In this document: piece after piece, positions 33,340-41,411 of the stretch
Position numbering within the stretch: position 1 is the first letter of the stretch
Layout: every line of letters begins with the position of its first letter
NCBI GenBank assembly: GCA_014860175.1
Contig: JACZKF010000283.1
Span: forward strand, 1 to 41,690
Length of the DNA stretch: 41,690 bases
Direction of reading: 5' to 3'
From: Desulfuromonadales bacterium
GTDB taxonomy: Bacteria > Desulfobacterota > Desulfuromonadia > Desulfuromonadales > JACZKF01
Made by a program: the position numbers and the translations under genes
The notes under the pieces: model-generated
Seen by the model: only the letters and a program-made list of their open reading frames with translations
Databases searched by the model: none
Told to the model about the DNA's origin: nothing

Positions 33340-33905
33340 GTTCGCTATACCGACGATGTCGACCTGATTATCAACGTTGTCGGTTATGCCAGGTGGGCGG
33401 CCTTTCAGGAGCGGCTGCGCGCCCGCGGGTTCCGGGAGGTTATGAACGAAGAGGTGAACTGCCGCATGCGCCTGGGGAACTCCAAGTCGACTTCATGCCC
33501 GACGACGAGAGAATTCTGGGATTCAGTAATCGCTGGTACGCGGCCGGGCTTGCCGCTGCCCAGCCCTATGAGTTGGCCGAGGACCTGACGATCCGGCTAC
33601 TCACCCCCCCTTTTTTCGTTGCGACGAAATTGGAAGCCTATCTCGGCCGGGGCAATGACGATCCCCAAGGTAGCCATGACATGGAGGACATCCTTACCCT
33701 CTTTGATGGGCGCGAGGAGGTCATCCGGGAGATTGCAGCCGCAGATCTGGATCTGCAGACCTTCATTGCTCACCAGATCGACCTGCTTCTGGCCAATGAC
33801 GACTTCGATTACGCGGTTCAGGCGGCCGCCAGAGGGAACCGAGATCGGCAGATGCTCATCTATGAGCGATTGGAAGCGGTCAGCGACTTGGCCAAGGAGG
33901 CTTGA
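33340..33905 (+). pseudogene. AbiEii-type nucleotidyltransferase, 5'-truncated and frameshifted
   Basis: From about 33340 the frame reads RYTDDVDLIINVV, the metal-binding D-x-D region of a nucleotidyltransferase, then ARWAAFQERLRARGF. It shifts frame near 33476, where one G is missing from a G-run (RMRLG then ELQVDFMPDDERILGF), and ends at 33905. The glycine-serine part of the active site should lie upstream but is replaced by IS21-family sequence. Such proteins are toxin components of AbiE-like phage-defence modules or related stand-alone proteins. No partner gene remains. Confidence 0.65.
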
Positions 33906-34045
33906 CCCGCGGTGGAATAAATGAGGATAAAGTCTGTTGGGGTATATTTGGGGGTATTTCAACCAACTTTATTATAAGCATCTCTGTCAAAACGGATACT
34001 TGATTACACTATTAGAGTCCGGCCTTCGACCAGAAAATCGATCAA

Positions 34046-34081
34046 GGGCACAGCTGTAATCGGCTGTGCCCTTTTTCTTTT
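34046..34081 (+). terminator. rho-independent terminator
   Basis: GGGCACAGC (34046-34054) pairs perfectly with GCTGTGCCC (34063-34071), followed by TTTTTCTTTT. Reading on the plus strand it would end transcripts from the nucleotidyltransferase remnant; no intact gene stands directly before it in 33906-34045. Confidence 0.8.
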
Positions 34082-34147
34082 ACAGGCCGGTGCGGATCAG
34101 CAGGGGGTTGGTACTGCGGCGGCAGGGGTATGGATTTTTGCAGTAGG

Positions 34148-34378
34148 TTAAGCCGATTCCATTGGCGACTTTTTCTGCTTGCAAAGACGATTGCTTGCCA
34201 AATTTTTAAGTTTCTTGACAATCCTTGGCAGATAAGGAAAGAGCATTAACGTCAAAATGAAAGTTATCCCGATCCAGAACGAGAGCATAAACATTTTATG
34301 CGTGGCGAAATATGCTAAAGAGCCGGCCATCGTTGATAAAAGCAACACAGTCAGGATCCAGGATGGAACCATGGGCAT
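34148..34378 (-). CDS. small two-helix membrane protein
   Basis: 76 residues; family not recognised. Two hydrophobic segments are visible, ILTVLLLSTMAGSLAYF (about 8-24) and FWIGITFILTLMLFPYL (about 34-50), separated by a short His/Lys turn. A basic tail (RIVKKLKNL, then KQKKS) suggests a cytoplasmic C-terminus. AAAGG lies eight bases before the ATG. It is isolated between a terminator and a region without plus-strand genes. Function unknown; a stand-alone small inner-membrane protein is all that can be said. Confidence 0.55.
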   Translation of the reverse strand: MPMVPSWILTVLLLSTMAGSLAYFATHKMFMLSFWIGITFILTLMLFPYLPRIVKKLKNLASNRLCKQKKSPMESA

Positions 34379-34557
34379 GATGAAAACCTTTCTGCTAACT
34401 CCGGGTAGACGGGGTGATGCGCCGGCCGCTGGGCGCTTTGATGAAATAAGTTTAACTAATTATTTGTTTTTTTCTGAAGTGTCAATTGTTATTTTTTCCG
34501 ACGCTTTAACCGGGAAGTTAGAGGTAGGCGGGGTGGTGCATCGAGACCGAACTGGTG

Positions 34558-34749
34558 TCACGAAATCTTTTTGAATATTTCAGGAAGTAGGCCCACCGGT
34601 GACATCTCAGGTTCCCAGTTAATCAACCGTTCGCACCTGGAACGCAGTCCTCCAAGGCAGTAAGTACTGATCAGTAGTCGGAAAACCTTCCCCTTCTTGT
34701 TCGCATTCATTTGAAAGAATGGGCAACGTTCCATGTAGTCACAACCCAT
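34558..34749 (-). CDS. small Cys-containing protein (63 residues)
   Basis: 63 residues with four Cys (3, 9, 31, 39): GCDYMERCPFFQM near the N-terminus, then STYCLGGLRSRCERL. The spacing and the CPFF motif recall short uncharacterised proteins of metal-reducing deltaproteobacteria that may bind a metal. A strong ribosome site (AGGAGGAG) lies just before the ATG at 34749, which supports a real gene despite its size. Neighbouring stretches 34382-34557 and 34750-35075 show no further gene. Function unknown. Confidence 0.6.
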   Translation of the reverse strand: MGCDYMERCPFFQMNANKKGKVFRLLISTYCLGGLRSRCERLINWEPEMSPVGLLPEIFKKIS

Positions 34750-35075
34750 ACACTCCTCCTGGTTCCGGCATGTCTTTCGGCTGCGTCAGAGAGCAGCGCT
34801 CTCCTTGGCAGATCCGAGCTCTGCCCCTTAGACGGCTCCAGCACCAGAAAGTTTGCCTTTATTAATTTTTTTCCCCATTCGGCCGGCACGCATTTTCCCT
34901 CTTGCGTGACCAACGAAGTGACCCTCTACCGGGTGCTCGGGCATTAATCCTTATTTCCTCCACAATTGTTCCTCAATTGGACGCTATCTTTCTCCATAAC
35001 GAGCAACAGCTTTTCTGCCCACAAACAGGCAGGGGACGAAACAATGGCACTGCCCCGGCCCATCAGGAGGTCGTC

Positions 35076-36494
35076 ATGAAGAAAGCGGCCACTTTCCATC
35101 CGCCCCGCGCACTGTTGATCCTTGCCATTTTTGTCTTCTCCCTGGTCTTGTCCCCTCGGCAGGCGCCGGCCCAGCAGTACGAAGACAGATATTCCCGGGA
35201 GGAGATCTCCCAGATGCTGGCCCCCGTTGCCCTCTACCCTGATCCTCTGCTGGCCCAGATCCTGATGGCCGCGACCTATCCCCTCGAGCTGATCGAGGCC
35301 GACCGCTGGGTTAAGAGAAATCCGCAGGTGCAAGGCGACGCCCTGGATGCGGCGCTTCTGTACCAGGACTGGGACCCGAGCGTCAAAGCGCTCAGTCACT
35401 TCCCCTCGATCCTGGCGCTGATGAGCGAGCGGATCACCGAGACGACCCATCTGGGCAACGCCTTTCTGGCCCAGGAACCCGAAGTCATGGAGGTGGTCCA
35501 GAACCTGCGGGCCAGAGCCCATGCCCGAGGCAACCTGGTCACCACCTCCCAGCAGAAGATTATCGTCCAACAAGAGACGATCATCATCCAACCGGCCAAC
35601 CCCAGGGTCATTTTCGTGCCGTACTATGATCCGCTCCACGTCTACGGTCCCTGGTGGTATGCGGCCTACCCCCCCTATTACTGGGGTCCGTCGGGAGTCA
35701 GGCTGGGACTCGGGATTTCATACTGGCCCGGCATTCATTTCGGCTTCACTTTCGGCAACTGGAGCTACTTCGACTGGCACCGCCACTATATTCACATCGA
35801 TGTCTACCAGCGGCCGAGATTCGTCCGGCAAGAGCGGTGGATAAGCACCTCCGGCCGCTGGCACCACCACCCCGTCCATCGGCGCGGCGTCGCCTACCAC
35901 CACCCGGCCACCGCCGTCAAATACGGGCAACCCCCCCAGCGCGCCACCGGGATCCGGCGCGACAGCCACAACCTTTCGAATCGAAGCGATCGGGGGCGCA
36001 GTCCAGGCTTGGGGGTCGAGCGGATCAGGGTTGAGCGGGACCGGCGCGGCGACGACCGCTCCAGGCACGAGCGCGAGCGCGAGCGCCAGGACCGGGATCG
36101 CCTGGAGCGCGACTGGCAACAGCGACAAATGGTCGAGCGTGACCAGCAGGTACGGGAACGTACCGCTCGTGACCAGCAGGCACGGGAACGCGCCGAGCGC
36201 GAGAAGCAGGTGAGCGACCGTGCCGCCCCGGGTCAGCAGATACGGGAACGCGCCGAGCGCGAGAAGCAGGTGCGGGAAAAGGCGAACCGCGATCAGAAGG
36301 AACGCGACCGCTCCGACCAGATCGAAGAGGGAAAGGGAGAACGCTCACCCGGCGAACGCGGCCAGCCCGGCCAGAGAAGGGTTGACCAAGGCGCCGGCGA
36401 GCGGGGTAGCAACCGGCAGGGGGCGCAACCCAAGGCGAAGAGTCCCCGGCCGGAGCGCGACGCCGATGCCCGAACGGCAAGGCAGCAGCGCTGA
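35076..36494 (+). CDS. DUF3300 domain secreted protein with charged repeat tail
   Basis: 472 residues. Signal peptide (ALLILAIFVFSLVLSPRQAPAQQ) followed by a DUF3300 domain (about 30-240): EEISQMLAPVALYPDPLLAQ, then SHFPSILALMSE and FVPYYDPLHVYG. The middle is rich in Trp, Tyr, His and Pro (WHRHYIHIDVYQRP). The last third (about 310-472) is a highly charged Arg/Glu/Gln stretch with six decapeptide repeats. The ATG at 35076 has CAGGAGG upstream; an in-frame opening from 34902 lacks a ribosome site. Probably envelope-located; molecular role of DUF3300 is unknown. No operon partner is evident. Confidence 0.85.
   Translation: MKKAATFHPPRALLILAIFVFSLVLSPRQAPAQQYEDRYSREEISQMLAPVALYPDPLLAQILMAATYPLELIEADRWVKRNPQVQGDALDAALLYQDWDPSVKALSHFPSILALMSERITETTHLGNAFLAQEPEVMEVVQNLRARAHARGNLVTTSQQKIIVQQETIIIQPANPRVIFVPYYDPLHVYGPWWYAAYPPYYWGPSGVRLGLGISYWPGIHFGFTFGNWSYFDWHRHYIHIDVYQRPRFVRQERWISTSGRWHHHPVHRRGVAYHHPATAVKYGQPPQRATGIRRDSHNLSNRSDRGRSPGLGVERIRVERDRRGDDRSRHERERERQDRDRLERDWQQRQMVERDQQVRERTARDQQARERAEREKQVSDRAAPGQQIRERAEREKQVREKANRDQKERDRSDQIEEGKGERSPGERGQPGQRRVDQGAGERGSNRQGAQPKAKSPRPERDADARTARQQR
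36138..36317 (+). repeat. six tandem 30-bp units encoding decapeptides
   Basis: Within the DUF3300 gene, units begin at 36138, 36168, 36198, 36228, 36258 and 36288 and encode RDQQVRERTA, RDQQARERAE, REKQVSDRAA, PGQQIRERAE, REKQVREKAN and RDQKERDRSD. Units 2-3 and 4-5 are also similar as 60-bp pairs. Likely slippage-prone and helix- or coiled-coil-forming. Confidence 0.8.
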
Positions 36495-36531
36495 TTTTAC
36501 TAACCGGGAGCTGCCTCCCAGGGAAAGGAAA

Positions 36532-36700
36532 TCAAAGTCCCTTCCCACCTCTCGACGGCATGTCGGCCTGATACAGCCGTTTCGGGATGCCAGCCATGCT
36601 GGCCAGCATCATGGTGATCATCTCCCGAATCATCGGCTCATCTTCGGCCAACAGGATGCGGGCGAGGGTATTTTCTCTCCCGAGGTATTTGTGCTGTCAT
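36532..36700 (-). pseudogene. response-regulator receiver remnant after the histidine kinase
   Basis: An ATG (36698-36700) overlaps the kinase stop codon (ATGA) and encodes MTAQIPRERK. A one-base shift then gives NTLARILLAEDEPMIREM, the classic first strand and acidic pocket of a CheY-like receiver domain. After ITMMLASMAG the receiver similarity ends and a stop follows at 36532. So a co-transcribed response regulator gene has been frameshifted and cut down to about 25 recognisable residues. Confidence 0.65.
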
Positions 36701-37992
36701 AGAGTCGGCTCCCCACCCAACGCACGGGGGTGTTTTCCTGCCTCCCGCCGGGGGAGGGTGAAGGTGAAGACGCTCCCCTTCCCTTCCCGGCTCCGGACGG
36801 AGATCTCCCCTCCCATCAGATCGATCAACCCTTTGGAGATCGCCAGCCCCAGGCCGGTCCCGCCGAACCTGCGGGAGAAAGAGCTGTCCACCTGGCTGAA
36901 GCTCTGAAAGAGCCGATGGCGCTTCTCCTCGGGGATGCCGATGCCGGTATCGGCGACGGCGAACTCGACAGTGTCGCCGCGGGGCCGCACGCAGACGCGG
37001 ACCTCCCCCGCAGAGGTGAACTTGACGGCATTGCCGATGAGATTGATCAACACCTGCCCCAGGCGGTCGGGATCGCCAACCAGCAGAGCCGGCGTCTCAG
37101 GCGCCACCTCCAGCTCGAGCCGAAGGTTCTTTTCCCGGGCCGCCAGGGAGAACAGGTCGACGGCGCTGCGCAGGCAGCTCTGCAGCTCGAAGGGCTCTTC
37201 GTCCAATTCGACCCGGCGCGCTTCGATGCGGGAGAAGTCGAGAATATCGTCGATGAGCGCCCGCAGCCGCCGGGCCGACTGATCCGCCAGGTCGAGCAGA
37301 TGGCGCCGATCGGGGTTGCGGTCGATTTGCAGCAGATGTTCGACGGCAGCCATGAAGACGGTCATGGGCGTACGGATCTCGTGGCTCATGTTGGCCAGAA
37401 ATTCGCTCTTGGCGCGATTGGCCGCGTCGGCCGTCTCTTTCGCCTGGCGCAGCGCTTCTTCGGTCCGCTTGCGTTCGGTGGTTTCGAAAAGGGAAAGAAC
37501 CAGGCCGGTGACCACGCCATCCCGGTCCTTGACCGGCGCCAGGGTCCAGTCCCAGTAAGTCACTCCGCGCTCGGGCTGATCCGGAAATTCGAACGGTTTG
37601 TCGTGATACTCCACCGGCATGCCGGTGTCCCGTACCCCGGCGAAGATCGCTTCATTTTCCGGGTGCGGATACAGGGTGAAGTGGTTCTTGCCGATCATTT
37701 CTTCCGGCGAGTAGCCGCAGGCCGCGGCATAAGTGACATTCACGCGGACAAAGTTGAAATCGAGGTCAAGGTAAGCCAGATGGGAGTTTTTGACACTGTC
37801 CATCACCGACTGCAGAATGTCTCTTTCGCGCTCCAGGAGATTCTCCTTCTTCTCCTGGTCCTGGCTGATATCAGGACGGTTCCCTGCCAGATCCGGAAAC
37901 GCACCGGCTTCCCCTTCCAAAATGCGGATCTTTTCTCTTAATCGCCGGATCTCAACCTGCAGTGCCTCTGCCCCGGACGGCAACTCTTTCAT
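36697..37992 (-). CDS. PAS domain sensor histidine kinase
   Basis: 431 residues, no membrane helix, so cytoplasmic. An N-terminal coiled-coil-like stretch (VEIRRLREKIRILEGE) precedes a PAS domain (about 60-180: YLDLDFNFVRVN, GYSPEEMIGK). Then HisKA with FLANMSHEIRTPM (phospho-His, about 212) and HATPase with N-box LINLIGNAVKFT, G1 VADTGIGIP and G2 GGTGLGLAISKGL. Start at 37992 has AAGGGA upstream; the extension to 38052 has no ribosome site. The cognate regulator gene appears destroyed directly downstream. It is divergent from the cobalamin riboswitch, but no functional link is shown. Confidence 0.88.
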   Translation of the reverse strand: MKELPSGAEALQVEIRRLREKIRILEGEAGAFPDLAGNRPDISQDQEKKENLLERERDILQSVMDSVKNSHLAYLDLDFNFVRVNVTYAAACGYSPEEMIGKNHFTLYPHPENEAIFAGVRDTGMPVEYHDKPFEFPDQPERGVTYWDWTLAPVKDRDGVVTGLVLSLFETTERKRTEEALRQAKETADAANRAKSEFLANMSHEIRTPMTVFMAAVEHLLQIDRNPDRRHLLDLADQSARRLRALIDDILDFSRIEARRVELDEEPFELQSCLRSAVDLFSLAAREKNLRLELEVAPETPALLVGDPDRLGQVLINLIGNAVKFTSAGEVRVCVRPRGDTVEFAVADTGIGIPEEKRHRLFQSFSQVDSSFSRRFGGTGLGLAISKGLIDLMGGEISVRSREGKGSVFTFTLPRREAGKHPRALGGEPTL

Positions 37993-38156
37993 CTTTTTTC
38001 CCTTCGAGCTTTGACCCAAAATTCTCCCGCATTGTAGAAAGACGGGCGGCAATGAACAAGAACTTTAATACATTATTGGGGGAGCCAGGCGGGGCGCGAA
38101 AGAAATCCTCTTGACTCCGGCGGCATTTTGCGTCAACTTTGGCGACCATATCATTC

Positions 38157-38313
38157 AGGCGCTCGCCAGAGCTTAAAAGGGAATCCCGTGTGAATCGGGA
38201 ACGGGCCCGCCGCTGTAATCGGGGACGAAAGCCGCACGAAGTCACTGTCCGAGGGAATCGGATGGGAAGGCGCGGCCGGTAGGATGAGCCGAGAGTCAGA
38301 AGACCTGCCTGAA
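38157..38313 (+). promoter_or_regulatory. cobalamin riboswitch
   Basis: The conserved parts are in order: AAAAGGGAAtcCCGTGTGAA, then CGCCGCTGTAA, GGACGAAAGCC, GTCACTGTCC, GGATGGGAAGGCG and AGGATGAGCCGAGAGTCAG with GACCTGCC. The B12-box part (GCCGCTGTAA and AGTCAGAAGACCTGCC) is unmistakable. It lies 125 bp upstream of the btuB-like gene and should switch it off when adenosylcobalamin is plentiful. Confidence 0.95.
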
Positions 38314-38365
38314 TAAGAAGCGGCCCCCGTGGACCGGGGCGTGCAGATCTCGTGGATAAAAAGGG

Positions 38366-38405
38366 AATCCTCGGATCGATACTCTATCGGTCCGGGGATT
38401 TTTCA
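38366..38405 (+). terminator. riboswitch expression-platform terminator
   Basis: AATCCTCGGA (38366-38375) pairs with TCCGGGGATT (38391-38400) with one G-U, and CGATA/TATCG extends the stem inside, leaving a small loop. A short T-run follows. This points to transcriptional control by the riboswitch. Confidence 0.75.
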
Positions 38406-38437
38406 GTTTCCCGGGCCTCCTTCAGGGAGGAAACAGA

Positions 38438-40423
38438 ATGAACAGGAATTTCGGTAGCTTAACCATTGGCTTGGGCTTGACGCTGCTCCTGGCGGCGCCG
38501 GCCGGCGGCGAACAGGCGGTGATGCTGGAGGAAGTGGTGGTCACCGCCAGCCGCATGGCCGAAGAGACGGCCACCGTGCCGGCCAGCGTCACCGTCATCG
38601 GCGCCGACGAGATCGCCGGCAGCACGGCGCAGACCGTCCCCGAACTGCTCAAGGGGATCGCCGGCATCGACGTCGCCGACTTCACCGGTACCGGCCGCAC
38701 CACCCGGGTCGACATCCGCGGCTTCGGCGAGACCGCTGGCGCCAATACGCTGGTGCTGGTCGACGGGCGGCGGATCAACAGCCCCGACCTGAGCGGCACC
38801 GACTGGACCAGCATCCCGCTCAACCGCATCGAGCGCATCGAAATCGTGCGCGGCGGCGGCAGCGTCCTCTACGGCAACAACGCCACCGGCGGCGTGATCA
38901 ACATCCTCACCCGGCAGGGGGCGCCGCAGCCGACTCTGAGCGTCGAGACGACCTTCGGCAGCTACGGCTATGCCAAGCAGGCGCTGGGGCTCGCCGGCCG
39001 CCAGGGGAACTGGTCGCTGCAGCTCGATGGTTCATATACCGACACCGACGGCTACCGGGACAACGGCGAGTTCCGCAACAAGACGACGGGGGCGAGCCTC
39101 GCCTACGACGCGGACCGCTACGGAATGCGGCTCTCCGCCGGCTACAAAGACGACCGCTACGGCCTCCCCGGCGCCATCGCGCAGGGGGAGCGGCGCCGCA
39201 GCACCACCTCCCCGGACAATTTCGCCGAAACCCGGGAGCGCTACGTCCAGCTGACCCCCTACCTCCTTTTCCCCGACGATTCCGAGTTCTCTGTCGCCCT
39301 GCGGGGGCGCAAGGCCGATTCGATCACTGAATACGCTGGCATTGCTTTTGGTGAGCCATGGCAGTCGACCTTCGCCTACGACCTCGACGATTACGGCATC
39401 TCCCCCCAGTACCGCCGGGAGCTGACCCTGTTCACCCTCCCCCATACCCTGGTGGCCGGGGTCGACTATCAGGACAGCGACTTGCATTACAAAGAGGGAT
39501 TTCTGGTCGGCCAGGACCGCCAGCGGCGCGAGACCGGGGTCTTCATCCATGACAAGATCGCCCTGCACGAGCAGCTCTTTCTCAGCCTCGGCTACCGCAA
39601 CACCCGCACCCGGTATGAAATCGACGGCGGCGCCAGCGACACCTTCCACACCGACGCGGCCACCCTCGGCCTGGCCTGGAACTACGCCCCGGGGAGCAAG
39701 CTGTTTGCCTCCTACGATCGGGCCTTCCGCACCGTCCTGCTCGATGAGCTGGGAGGGGCCGGCTTCAACGAGATCCTCGCCCCCCAGATCAGCCGCCACT
39801 ACCAGGCCGGGATCAGCCATCGTTTTGACGACCGGCTGCAGGGCGGGATCACCCTTTTTCACATCGATACCCGCGACGAGATCTTCTTCAATCCGGAGGT
39901 CACCGAGTTTTTCGGGGCCTGGCTGGGGGAGAACGTCAATTACGGCCGGACCCGGCGCCAGGGGGTGGAGTTGATGGCGCAGGTGACCCCGCACGAGAAG
40001 ATAAAGCTGGCGTTCAACTATACTTTCATGGACCATGAACTGCGCGGCGGCCCCTACGACGGCAACGAGATCCCCGGCGTCGCCCGCCACAGCGCCGCCG
40101 CCCGGGCGACCATCACCCCGATGGCCGATCTCACCGTTGATCTGCGCGCCCGCTGGGTCGGCGACAAAAACATGATCGGCGACTGGAATAACGTGATCGA
40201 AGACGATTGGGACGGGGGCGACTACCTGGTGACCGACCTGATGGCGAGCTATAAATACCGTCCATTCACCTTCTACGCCGGGGTGAATAACCTGTTCGAC
40301 GAAAAGTATTCGGAAAATGGGACCTTTGCCTTCGACTGGGACGCCTTCGACTACTACCGGGCGATCTACCCCTCCCCCGAACGCAACGTGGTCGGCGGCA
40401 TCTTGCTGACCCACTCCTTCTGA
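38438..40423 (+). CDS. btuB: TonB-dependent outer-membrane receptor, BtuB-like
   Basis: 661 residues. Signal peptide (SLTIGLGLTLLLAAPAGG), a TonB box-like stretch LEEVVVTAS (about 31-39), a plug domain (VPELLKGIAGIDV, VDIRGFGE, VLVDGRRIN, RIEIVRGGGSVLYGNNATGGVINI) and a 22-strand-type barrel ending in Phe (LLTHSF). GGGAGG lies before the ATG. It should carry cobalamin, possibly another corrinoid, across the outer membrane, powered by TonB. Cobalamin specificity is inferred from the riboswitch and the BtuF/BtuC-like genes that follow. Confidence 0.9.
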   Translation: MNRNFGSLTIGLGLTLLLAAPAGGEQAVMLEEVVVTASRMAEETATVPASVTVIGADEIAGSTAQTVPELLKGIAGIDVADFTGTGRTTRVDIRGFGETAGANTLVLVDGRRINSPDLSGTDWTSIPLNRIERIEIVRGGGSVLYGNNATGGVINILTRQGAPQPTLSVETTFGSYGYAKQALGLAGRQGNWSLQLDGSYTDTDGYRDNGEFRNKTTGASLAYDADRYGMRLSAGYKDDRYGLPGAIAQGERRRSTTSPDNFAETRERYVQLTPYLLFPDDSEFSVALRGRKADSITEYAGIAFGEPWQSTFAYDLDDYGISPQYRRELTLFTLPHTLVAGVDYQDSDLHYKEGFLVGQDRQRRETGVFIHDKIALHEQLFLSLGYRNTRTRYEIDGGASDTFHTDAATLGLAWNYAPGSKLFASYDRAFRTVLLDELGGAGFNEILAPQISRHYQAGISHRFDDRLQGGITLFHIDTRDEIFFNPEVTEFFGAWLGENVNYGRTRRQGVELMAQVTPHEKIKLAFNYTFMDHELRGGPYDGNEIPGVARHSAAARATITPMADLTVDLRARWVGDKNMIGDWNNVIEDDWDGGDYLVTDLMASYKYRPFTFYAGVNNLFDEKYSENGTFAFDWDAFDYYRAIYPSPERNVVGGILLTHSF

Positions 40424-40434
40424 CCCGAAACGCC

Positions 40435-40458
40435 GGCGCGGCGGCTCGCCGCCGCGCC
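40435..40458. other. btuB-btuF intergenic hairpin
   Basis: GGCGCGGCGGC (40435-40445) and GCCGCCGCGCC (40448-40458) form an 11-bp GC stem with almost no loop and no T-run. It may protect the btuB message 3' end or reduce read-through into the binding-protein gene. Confidence 0.55.
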
Positions 40459-40475
40459 AGAAAGAAGCAACAACC

Positions 40476-41411
40476 TTGAACCGTTCGGCTCATCCGCTCC
40501 GCGGCGTTATCGCCGGCAGCCTGCTCCTGCTTCTCCTGATTCTGGGGGGGCTGCCGGCTTCCGCCACGGCCACGGCCACGACCCGGGAGCTGATCGATCT
40601 GACCGGCCGGACGGTGCGGCTGCCGGCCGAGCCGCAGCGGGTCGTTTCGCTGGCCCCCAGCATCACCGAACTGGTCTTCGCCCTCGGGCGCCAGGGGCTG
40701 CTCCAGGGGACGACCCAGTACAGCAGCCACCCACCGGCCGCCAGGGAACTGCCGGTGGTCGGCTCCTACATCCATCCCGACCTCGAACGCATCGTCGCCC
40801 TGCGCCCCGACCTGGTCCTGGCCACCCGCGACGGCAACCCGAAACAGACCATCGTCCAGCTCGAGCGGCTGGGGATTCCCGTCTTCGCCGTCGATCCGCG
40901 CACCCTGGCGGAGATCATGCAGACCATCACCGCCCTTGGCGAAGTGCTCAATGCCCAGCCGCAGGCGGCAGCCCTGGTCACCGGGATGAGCGAGCGCATC
41001 GACCGGGTGCGGCGTACCGTCGCTGGCGCCGACTCCCGTCCGTCGGTCTTTTTCCAGGTCGATGCCGCCCCCATCGTCAGCGTCGGGGAACAGACCTTCA
41101 TCCATGAGCTGATCGTCCTGGCCGGGGGGCGCAATGCCACCGCCGGCCTCTCCCCCTACCCCCGCCTTGGCTGGGAAGAGATTTTGCACCTGCAGCCGGA
41201 GATCGTCATCATCACCTCCATGGCCGGCGGCCACACCCCGCAGGGGCTGCTGGAGGCCTGGCAGCGCTGGCCCCAACTGCAGGCGGTGCGCAACGGGCGG
41301 CTGCACGTGGTCGAAGCCGATCTTTTCGACCGGCCGACCGATCGGCTGGTGAGCGGCCTGGAGATCCTGGCCCGGATCATCCACCCCGACCTGTTTCCGG
41401 CCCGGCCATGA
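40476..41411 (+). CDS. btuF: cobalamin ABC transporter periplasmic binding protein, BtuF-like
   Basis: 311 residues. Signal peptide (GVIAGSLLLLLLILGGLPASA), then the cluster-A-II substrate-binding fold of the FecB/BtuF family: IDLTGRTVRLPAEPQRVVSL, APSITELVFALG, RPDLVLATRDGNP, HLQPEIVIITS and a closing RPTDRLVSGLEILARI. It captures the corrinoid in the periplasm and hands it to the permease. The start is a TTG at 40476, as no ATG or GTG fits the signal peptide; its ribosome site (AAGAAG) is weak. Its stop overlaps the btuC-like start (ATGA). Confidence 0.85.
   Translation: MNRSAHPLRGVIAGSLLLLLLILGGLPASATATATTRELIDLTGRTVRLPAEPQRVVSLAPSITELVFALGRQGLLQGTTQYSSHPPAARELPVVGSYIHPDLERIVALRPDLVLATRDGNPKQTIVQLERLGIPVFAVDPRTLAEIMQTITALGEVLNAQPQAAALVTGMSERIDRVRRTVAGADSRPSVFFQVDAAPIVSVGEQTFIHELIVLAGGRNATAGLSPYPRLGWEEILHLQPEIVIITSMAGGHTPQGLLEAWQRWPQLQAVRNGRLHVVEADLFDRPTDRLVSGLEILARIIHPDLFPARP

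Noticed and set aside
33906..34045. tRNA or attachment site before the terminator at 34046
   Set aside because: No complete cloverleaf or T-loop consensus could be found; the similarity to tRNA-end regions was superficial.
34707..34913. 68-codon minus-strand frame starting with TTG
   Set aside because: Weak start codon, no ribosome site, and overlap with the better supported Cys-containing gene.
40266..41384. Minus-strand open frame opposite btuF
   Set aside because: Antisense frame with low-complexity, Gln/Gly/Arg-rich translation; btuF on the plus strand has signal peptide and family motifs.
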